Part shown: in pieces, positions 47,579 to 52,842 of the stretch | Layout: each line of letters opens with the position of its first letter | Numbering within the stretch: position 1 is the stretch's first letter | Assembly: GCA_005884005.1 (NCBI GenBank) | Contig: VAWI01000014.1 | Span: 70,649 to 123,490 of the forward strand | Origin: Actinomycetota bacterium | GTDB lineage: Bacteria; Actinomycetota; Thermoleophilia; Gaiellales; Gaiellaceae | Direction of reading: 5' to 3' | Length of the DNA stretch: 52,842 bases | Notes under the pieces: generated by a model | What the model was told of the DNA's origin: nothing | The model's input: only the letters and a program-made list of their open reading frames with translations | The model's database searches: none | Made by a program: the position numbers and the translations under genes

Positions 47579-48939
47579 GGAGACATATCGCCCTAGTCGG
47601 CTTCATGGGCGCCGGCAAGTCGACACTCGGCGAGGAGGTTGCGGAGCGGCTGCACCGGGCGTTTCTCGATGTGGACGCGCGGATCGAGCAGCGAGAAGGA
47701 TCGATTCCGGAGCTGTTCGAGCAAGGCGTCTTCCGCGAGGTCGAGGAGCGGGTCGCGCTCGAAGCGCTGGCGATGCCTCCGAGCGTGATCGCTCTCGGCG
47801 GCGGCGCTGTCGAGACGCCACCGATTCGCGAGGCGCTGCGCGCACGCGCGACGACGATCCTGGTCGAGGTCGACGTCGAGACGGCGTGGCAGCGCGTGAG
47901 CGGCAGCGACCGGCCGCTCGCGCAGGACGAGCAGGAGTTCCGGGAGCTCTACGCCCGCCGGCAGCCGCTTTACGGCGAAGTCGCCGACGCCCGGGCGCGC
48001 GATGCGGACGGCGTCGTGCTGGCCGCAGGCGGCGTGACCGTCTCGAGCGTGCCTGCGGACCTCGTCGTCGCGCATGGCCCGGCCGAGCTGATCGCGGACG
48101 AACGCGTGCTCGAGCTCCACCCGGCGCCGGTCGCGGCGACCGTACTGGCCGTGCCGGGCGGTGAAGAGGCGAAGACGGTCGCGACCGCCCAGCGTCTCTG
48201 GCGCCACCTCCGCCTCGACCGCAGTGGGACGCTTGTCGCCTTCGGCGGGGGATGCACGACCGACGTCGCCGGCTTCGTTGCGGCGACCTACCTCCGCGGG
48301 ATCGACTGGGTCGCGGTGCCGACGACGCTCGTCGGCCAGGTAGATGCGGCGATCGGCGGCAAGACCGCGATCAACTTGCCCGAGGGAAAGAACCTGATCG
48401 GCGCCTTCCATTGGCCCGTGCGGACGGTGATCGACACTGCGTTGCTGGAGACCCTGCCCGAAGAGCAGCGCCGCGAAGGGCTCGCCGAGGTCGTCAAGAC
48501 GGGGCTGCTCGCGGGTGAGCCGCTCTGGGAGCTTCCCGACGACGAGCTCGTGCGCCGCTGCGCCGCCTTCAAGACGGCGCTGTGCCTGCGCGACCCGTAC
48601 GACCGCGGCCCGAGGCAGGTTCTCAACCTCGGCCACACATTCGCACACGCGCTGGAAGGCGGGGCCGGCTACGAGGCGGTCACCCACGGCCGGGCGGTCG
48701 CGCTCGGGCTGCTGGCAGCGCTGAGGCTCTCGAGCCGACCGACGGATGCGGTCGAAGAGGTGCTTGCCCCCGAGCCGGTCCGGGTCGAGCGCGAGCGCGC
48801 CTGGGAGGCGCTCAAGCGCGACAAGAAGTCGACCGGCGGCGAGTTGACGCTCGTCCTGCTCGGCGACGAGGGGGGCTTCGCGACGAACGTGCCCGAGGCC
48901 GATGTACGCCGCGCGCTCGACGAGCTGATCGCCGACTGA
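47563..48939 (+). CDS. aroKB: Bifunctional shikimate kinase/3-dehydroquinate synthase
   Basis: One frame encodes both enzymes. Residues about 8-165 are shikimate kinase: HIALVGFMGAGKSTLG (Walker A), FLDVDARIE, FREVEERVAL, LGGGAV, SGSDRPL. Residues about 165-458 are AroB: VAFGGGCTTDVAGFVAATYLRG, VPTTLVGQVDAAIGGKTAIN, GKNLIGAFHWP, GLAEVVKTGLL and LNLGHTFAHALE with a zinc-site His. The AroB N-terminal Rossmann part is about 30 residues shorter than usual. No ATG, GTG or TTG precedes the first strand; CTG 47563, 8 nt after GGAG, is the best start. AroK-AroB fusions are known, for example in Thermotoga. Confidence 0.9.
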   Translation: MATALGRHIALVGFMGAGKSTLGEEVAERLHRAFLDVDARIEQREGSIPELFEQGVFREVEERVALEALAMPPSVIALGGGAVETPPIREALRARATTILVEVDVETAWQRVSGSDRPLAQDEQEFRELYARRQPLYGEVADARARDADGVVLAAGGVTVSSVPADLVVAHGPAELIADERVLELHPAPVAATVLAVPGGEEAKTVATAQRLWRHLRLDRSGTLVAFGGGCTTDVAGFVAATYLRGIDWVAVPTTLVGQVDAAIGGKTAINLPEGKNLIGAFHWPVRTVIDTALLETLPEEQRREGLAEVVKTGLLAGEPLWELPDDELVRRCAAFKTALCLRDPYDRGPRQVLNLGHTFAHALEGGAGYEAVTHGRAVALGLLAALRLSSRPTDAVEEVLAPEPVRVERERAWEALKRDKKSTGGELTLVLLGDEGGFATNVPEADVRRALDELIAD

Positions 48940-48962
48940 GAGGCTCGCTTAAGGTCCCCCCG

Positions 48963-49391
48963 GTGCGCGTAGTCGTGCTCAACGGAGTCAACCTCGACGT
49001 CATCGGCCGGAGGGACCCCGAGGTCTATGGCGGCCTCAACATCCGCCAGCTCGAATCCCGCATTTTCGAATGGGCTATGGAGCTGGAGATGAACGTCAAA
49101 TGCCGCCAGACGAACAGCGAGGGCGAGTACGTGGATTGGTGTCACGAGGCGCTCGATTGGGCCGACGGGGTGATCGTCAACCCGGGGGCTTGGACGCACT
49201 ACAGCTATGCGATCCGCGACGCAGTCGAGCTCTTCGACGTGCCGGTCGTCGAAGTTCACCTCTCGAACATCGATCGACGAGAGGAGTGGCGGCGAAAGTC
49301 GCTCATCTCAGATCTCGCCGCAAAACGGGTGATCGGAAGGGGACCGGACGGCTATCGCGAGGCGCTCGCATATCTTGCGGGGAGCCAATGA
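48963..49391 (+). CDS. aroQ: 3-Dehydroquinate dehydratase, type II
   Basis: This dodecameric enzyme dehydrates 3-dehydroquinate in the shikimate pathway. The 142-residue protein has VVVLNGVNLDVIGRRDPEVYGG with the catalytic Arg and Tyr, QTNSEGEYVDWCHEA, VNPGAWTHYSYAIRDAV with the catalytic His, and VHLSNIDRREEWRRKS. In the last block most relatives have SNxHxRE; here the His is Asp. GTG 48963 is 7 nt after TAAGGT (48950-48955), so it probably has its own promoter after aroKB. The stop overlaps the peptidase gene (ATGA). Confidence 0.94.
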   Translation: MRVVVLNGVNLDVIGRRDPEVYGGLNIRQLESRIFEWAMELEMNVKCRQTNSEGEYVDWCHEALDWADGVIVNPGAWTHYSYAIRDAVELFDVPVVEVHLSNIDRREEWRRKSLISDLAAKRVIGRGPDGYREALAYLAGSQ

Positions 49392-50425
49392 ACGCCCGCG
49401 CCGAGAAACTGGTCGAGAAGCTCGAAGAGCCGCTCATCGTCACCACCCCGGCGAACGTGCGCTACCTGACGGGCTTCGTCAGCTCGAACGTCTCGGCCGT
49501 GGTCGAACCGGAGCGAGTCCGGCTGTTCACGGATTTCCGCTACGCCGGAGCGGCACGCGCCGTCCCGGACGTCGAGTTCGTCGAGACCAGGCGAGAGACG
49601 ATCGCCCACCTGGCCGAGTCCCTGTCGGGCAAGTTCGGCTTCGAGAGTACGCATCTCACCTACCGGGCCTATGAAGAGCTTCGCGACGGCGGTCTCGAGC
49701 TCGTCCCGCGGGCGGGCCTGGTCGAGAGCCTCCGGGCGGTCAAGGACGAGGACGAGCTGGAAAAGATCCGCCGCGCCGCCGCAATCACCGACCGGGCGTA
49801 CGAGCGCATAGCGGAGGAGCGGTTCGTGGGCCGGACGGAGCGGGAGCTTGCTTGGCGGATGACGGAGCTCTTCCACGAGCTCGGAGCTGACGAGGAGGCG
49901 TTCGACACGATCGTCGCTGCCGGCGCCAACGGCGCCCGGCCGCACGCCGACCCCGGCGATCGCGTGATCGAGCGCGGAACGACGATCGTGGTCGATGCCG
50001 GAGCGGTACTGGACGGATACTGCTCGGACTGCACGCGCACGTTCGCGACCGGCGAGCTCCCGGACGAGCTCCGGCGCGCCTACGACGTCTGCCTCGAGGC
50101 GCAGCTCAAAGGACTCGAGGCGGCCCGGTCCGGGGCTGAGGCGAAGCAGACTGACGCAGCGGCTCGAGAGGTGATCGAGGAGGCCGGCTTCGGCCAGAAC
50201 TTCGGGCACGGACTCGGCCACGGAGTAGGAATCGATGTGCACGAGGCGCCGCATGTGGCGTCGACGTCGACCGATTCGCTCGTCGCCAACAACGTAGTCA
50301 CGATCGAGCCCGGGATCTACCTCGAAGGTACGGGTGGGATCCGGATCGAGGATCTCGTCATCATCACCAACGGCGAGCCCGAGGTGGTCTCGAGCTTCGC
50401 GAAAGAGCTCATGACGGTGAGCTGA
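49388..50425 (+). CDS. Xaa-Pro aminopeptidase (M24B family)
   Basis: The 345-residue protein has a creatinase-type N-terminal domain (VTTPANVRYLTGFVSSN) and a pita-bread catalytic domain with the dinuclear metal ligands: Asp in VVDAGAVLDGYCSDCTRTFATG (two Asp), His in GHGLGHGVGIDVHEAPHV, Glu in IEPGIYLEG and Glu in RIEDLVI. It releases N-terminal residues before proline. Start and stop overlap aroQ (ATGA) and efp (TGATG). The position between aroQ and efp is common in Gram-positive bacteria. Confidence 0.94.
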   Translation: MNARAEKLVEKLEEPLIVTTPANVRYLTGFVSSNVSAVVEPERVRLFTDFRYAGAARAVPDVEFVETRRETIAHLAESLSGKFGFESTHLTYRAYEELRDGGLELVPRAGLVESLRAVKDEDELEKIRRAAAITDRAYERIAEERFVGRTERELAWRMTELFHELGADEEAFDTIVAAGANGARPHADPGDRVIERGTTIVVDAGAVLDGYCSDCTRTFATGELPDELRRAYDVCLEAQLKGLEAARSGAEAKQTDAAAREVIEEAGFGQNFGHGLGHGVGIDVHEAPHVASTSTDSLVANNVVTIEPGIYLEGTGGIRIEDLVIITNGEPEVVSSFAKELMTVS

Positions 50426-50991
50426 TGGCGGAGATCGTCGGCACCAACCAGTTCCGCAACGGCATGCACATCGAGCTGGACGGCGGCGTCTGGCGAATCG
50501 TGGAGTTCCAGCACGTCAAGCCCGGCAAGGGCGGCGCGTTCGTGCGGACGCGCGTGAAGAACCTCGACACGGGCGCGGTCGTCGACCGCACCTTCCGCGC
50601 GGGCGAGAAGTTCCCGCGCGTCCACACCGAGGTCAAGAACATGCAGTACCTCTACGAGTCCGGCGACGAGGTCGTCTTCATGGACCAGGAGACCTACGAG
50701 CAGACCGCCTTGCCGCGCGAGTCCGTCTCCGACGCGATCGAGTTCATGGAGCCGTCGTCGTCGGTGCAGATGCTGGCCGTCGACGGTCAGCCGGCCGGCA
50801 TCCAGCTGCCGGCCTCGGTCGAGCTGACCGTCTCCGAGACCGAGCCCGGAGTCCGCGGCGACACGGTCTCGAACGTGACGAAGCCGGCGACGCTCGAGAC
50901 CGGCGCCACCGTGCAGGTGCCGCTGTTCGTGAACAAGGGCGACCGGATCAAGGTCGACCCCCGCGAGCGGCGCTACATCTCTCGCGCCTGA
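50425..50991 (+). CDS. efp: Elongation factor P
   Basis: EF-P rescues ribosomes stalled at polyproline. The 188-residue protein has the three-barrel layout: EIVGTNQFRNGMHIELDGGVWRIVEFQHVKPGKGGAFVRTRVKNL in domain I (here given by its blocks NGMHIELDG, VEFQHVKPGKGG), with Lys 35 at the loop tip, and the signature TVQVPLFVNKGDRIKVDPRE at the C-terminus. The loop has Lys, the residue modified in some bacteria, but no EpmA, EarP or YmfI gene is visible. It overlaps the peptidase gene by one base. Confidence 0.96.
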   Translation: MAEIVGTNQFRNGMHIELDGGVWRIVEFQHVKPGKGGAFVRTRVKNLDTGAVVDRTFRAGEKFPRVHTEVKNMQYLYESGDEVVFMDQETYEQTALPRESVSDAIEFMEPSSSVQMLAVDGQPAGIQLPASVELTVSETEPGVRGDTVSNVTKPATLETGATVQVPLFVNKGDRIKVDPRERRYISRA

Positions 50992-51044
50992 ATCCGGGCC
51001 GAATCCGGCGGGGGTCCTGAGCTTTCGAGCCCTGGCTTTTCCTC

Positions 51045-51059
51045 GTAACAGTCTGTTAC
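51045..51059. promoter_or_regulatory. Perfect palindrome, probable TetR-type operator
   Basis: GTAACA-GTC-TGTTAC is a perfect inverted repeat in the 150-bp gap between efp and the AccB-fusion gene, 65 nt upstream of the TAGGCT -10 box (51125-51130). Its length and A/T-rich arms resemble sites of TetR-family repressors. Regulation of acetyl-CoA carboxylase genes by such repressors is known in actinobacteria, but the protein here cannot be named. Confidence 0.55.
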
Positions 51060-51141
51060 TTGGCCGGCTCGAGTCCGGCGAACGCAGCTCTCTGAGACGC
51101 GGAAACGGCTGGTTCGTGCCGCGCTAGGCTCCGGGGTCCAG

Positions 51142-52651
51142 ATGCCTGCGCTTGTCGATACGACGATCCGGCTGCTGTCCCAGGAGCCGCTGGCGGGCAG
51201 GATGCCGACGGCGGACCTGCTCCGGCTCGCCGAGGCATTGGACGGGGCCGGCTTCGCCTACCTCGAGGTCTCGGGCGGCGGTGTCTTCGACAGCGCCGTC
51301 CGCCGCGGGGTCGAGAGCCCCTGGGAGCGCATCCGGGCGCTCAAGTCACGTACGAAGACTCCGCTCGCGATGGCGTTACGAGGGCGGTTTCTCGTCGGCT
51401 CGCGACCGGTCGGCGCGGATTTCGCGCGCCGGTTCGTCGCTTCTGCGGCCGAGAGCGGGATCGACGTCTTCCGGCTGCACGACCCGCTCAACGATGTCTC
51501 CAACCTGCGGGAGGCGGGGGAGGCGATCACCAGAGCGGAGCGGGAGTTCGACGCCGGGCTCGTCTACGGGTCGGGTCATACCGGCGAGACGGAGGACCTC
51601 GTCGAGCAGGCGAAGAAGCTGCCCGAGCTTGGGGCCGTGCGCATCCTCCTCCACGACCCGTCGAGCTCGCTCGAGCCCCATCGCGCTCACGAGCTGGTGG
51701 GCGCGCTGCGGGAGGCAAGCGGCCTGCCGGTCGGCCTCTACTGCCAGGGTGCGGCCGGCAACGCGCTCGCGGCCGCGCTCGAAGCCGTCCGCGCAGGCGC
51801 CGATCTCGTCTCCTGTGCGCTGTATCCGATCGCGCTGACCCTGCATCGGGTTTCGGGCGAGGTGCTTGCGACATCCCTGGCCGGGCTCGGACAGGACGCC
51901 GGAGTCGACGCGGACGCCCTGTGGCGCGCGTCGGAGCTCGTCGACGAGCACCTCGGCGACGAGCCGGTCACGCCCGTTGCGCCGCGCATAGCTGTCCGCG
52001 CCGCCGAGCACCGGGTGCCCCCGGGCCTGGTCGCCGCGCTCGACACTCACCTGCGCGCTCAAGCCGCCGGCGACCGGCTCGACGAGGTGCTCGAGGAGCT
52101 CCTTCGTGTCCGCGAGGAGGTGGGGTGGCCGCCGCTCGCCGCGCCGATCGGACAGATCCTCGGCTCGCAGGCGCTTCTGAACGTGCTCGCAGGGACGCGG
52201 TACCAGACGATGATCGACGAGCTGCGCGCGCTCGTCGCCGGCCGCTACGGCTCGCCGCCAGGCTCGATCGATCCGACCGTCCGCCGCGCCGCGGAACTGC
52301 TCGCGGACGGCGTTCCTGACGCGGAGCCGGTCGACCTGGAGCGGCTGAGCGACGAGGCCGAGGGGCTGGCCGCGAGCGACGAGGAGCTGTTGCTGCTGGC
52401 ACTCTTCGGCGACGAGGCGCGGCCGCTTCTCGAGGCGATTCGCGGTCGGCACAGCGGCGCCGACTCGCTTGGGGCGAGCGGCGTCGACCAGGCGCGTGCC
52501 GAGCGGATTCGGGAGGTCGTTCGCATCGTCCAGGAGTCGGGCGTAGGCGAGATCACGATCGACGAGGGCGGGATGCGTGTCTCCGTGCGGCGAACGCCGG
52601 ACCCGATCGAGCCGGTGCTCGCTTCCGCGGCCGGCGAGAGCGCGGCCCGAC
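51142..52651 (+). CDS. Carboxyltransferase-like domain fused to AccB N-terminus, frame-shifted
   Basis: The frame from ATG 51142 encodes a pyruvate-carboxylase/5S-type TIM barrel (MPALVDTTIRLLSQEPLAGRM; DIFR-like GIDVFRLHDPLNDV), the following PYC_OADA region (VLEELLRVREEVGWPPLAAPIGQILGSQALLNVLAGTRY, in blocks) and the N-terminal helix of AccB (RAERIREVVRIVQESGVGEITIDEG). The metal ligands are lost: RDAHQ reads RLLSQ, the carbamylated Lys reads His (LLHDPS), and HTHD reads YCQG. It is therefore probably not an active carboxyltransferase. The frame is left at about 52645, where the biotinyl domain continues one frame over. The start is 11 nt after TAGGCT. Confidence 0.75.
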
Positions 52652-52842
52652 GGCATCGTCCGCGTCGAGGCGCCGATGGTCGGCACCTTCTACCGGGCGC
52701 CGCAACCCGGCGCGCCGCCGTTCGTCGAGGAGGGGGACGCGGTCGGCCCCGGCCAGACGCTCTGCATCCTGGAGGCGATGAAGCTGATGAACGAGGTCAA
52801 GGCGGATGTCGAGGCGGTCGTCCGCGCAATCCACGTCGGCAA
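52649..52842 (+). CDS. accB: Biotinyl domain of AccB, out of frame and cut by the window end
   Basis: Starting near DGIVRVEAPMVGTFYRAP, this frame encodes a biotin carboxyl carrier domain with FVEEGDAVGPGQTLCILEAMKLMNEV; the Lys of EAMKLM is the biotinylation site. It lacks a start codon and is +1 relative to the preceding frame, so it is most likely the C-terminal part of the same protein separated by an indel (assembly error, mutation or, less likely, programmed frameshift). The domain runs off the window before its last strands. accC would be expected next. Confidence 0.8.

Noticed and set aside
1..52842. Mobile elements, prophage, toxin-antitoxin or CRISPR
   Set aside because: No transposase, integrase, phage or Cas-like protein, no terminal inverted repeats and no spaced direct repeat array were found.

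Overview
This high-GC window looks chromosomal and comes from a deep-branching actinobacterium. FtsZ carries the actinobacterial [13 protein letters not shown] and TRPFSFEG signatures, genes are tightly packed, and many genes appear leaderless. The class Thermoleophilia (Gaiella/Solirubrobacter type) is my inference; no marker here settles it. I see no transposase, integrase, prophage or CRISPR array.

Layout: ftsZ (73-1215); a complete glycine cleavage operon gcvT-gcvH-gcvPA-gcvPB with a small membrane protein (1371-5963); a minus-strand SRPBCC-ArsR-VOC-rlmN operon with a palindromic operator (5960-8046); threonine aldolase; a cation/proton antiporter divergent from a HAD hydrolase; a Cys-rich unknown; endonuclease IV divergent from gltX; a membrane protein divergent from a single-domain response regulator; an M3-like peptidase; an arylsulfotransferase-like lipoprotein; a second HAD hydrolase; tRNA-Glu and tRNA-Gln; an HD-like protein; a two-gene ABC exporter; a uracil-DNA glycosylase and a methyltransferase; a histidine-degradation cluster ftcD-(PRC-like)-hutH-(small membrane)-hutU-hutI (25227-31547); a cupin divergent from an MBL hydrolase-hisS-aspS operon; an envelope/division-like locus (coiled coil, Glu-Pro-rich membrane proteins, RlpA-like barrel; 36300-38839); a 470-bp non-coding stretch with a candidate structured RNA and repeated terminators; mnmA, an RsbW-like protein, a SigB/F-type sigma factor, alaS, ruvX and mltG; and the shikimate cluster aroE-aroC-aroK/aroB-aroQ followed by an Xaa-Pro peptidase, efp and an unusual AccB fusion cut by the window edge.

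How genes work together: the glycine cleavage proteins and FtcD both load one-carbon units on tetrahydrofolate; HutH, HutU, HutI and FtcD convert histidine to glutamate. AroB, AroQ, AroE, AroK and AroC are five of the seven shikimate-pathway enzymes. Genes inside operons are commonly coupled by 4-nt NTGA or 1-nt TGATG overlaps.

Main unexplained signals: (1) a TANNNT box, best form CTAGRCT, 6-11 nt upstream of more than twenty start codons, implying widespread leaderless transcription, with two divergent gene pairs that appear to share one 7-bp -10 core; (2) a candidate 161-nt RNA at 38878-39038 that could also encode a leaderless 24-codon peptide; (3) a 35-bp element with -10 and Shine-Dalgarno-like blocks present twice; (4) a carboxyltransferase-fold domain lacking all its metal ligands fused to AccB; (5) three genes whose best start is CTG. 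All assignments come from reading the sequence and recalling family motifs; no search was run.
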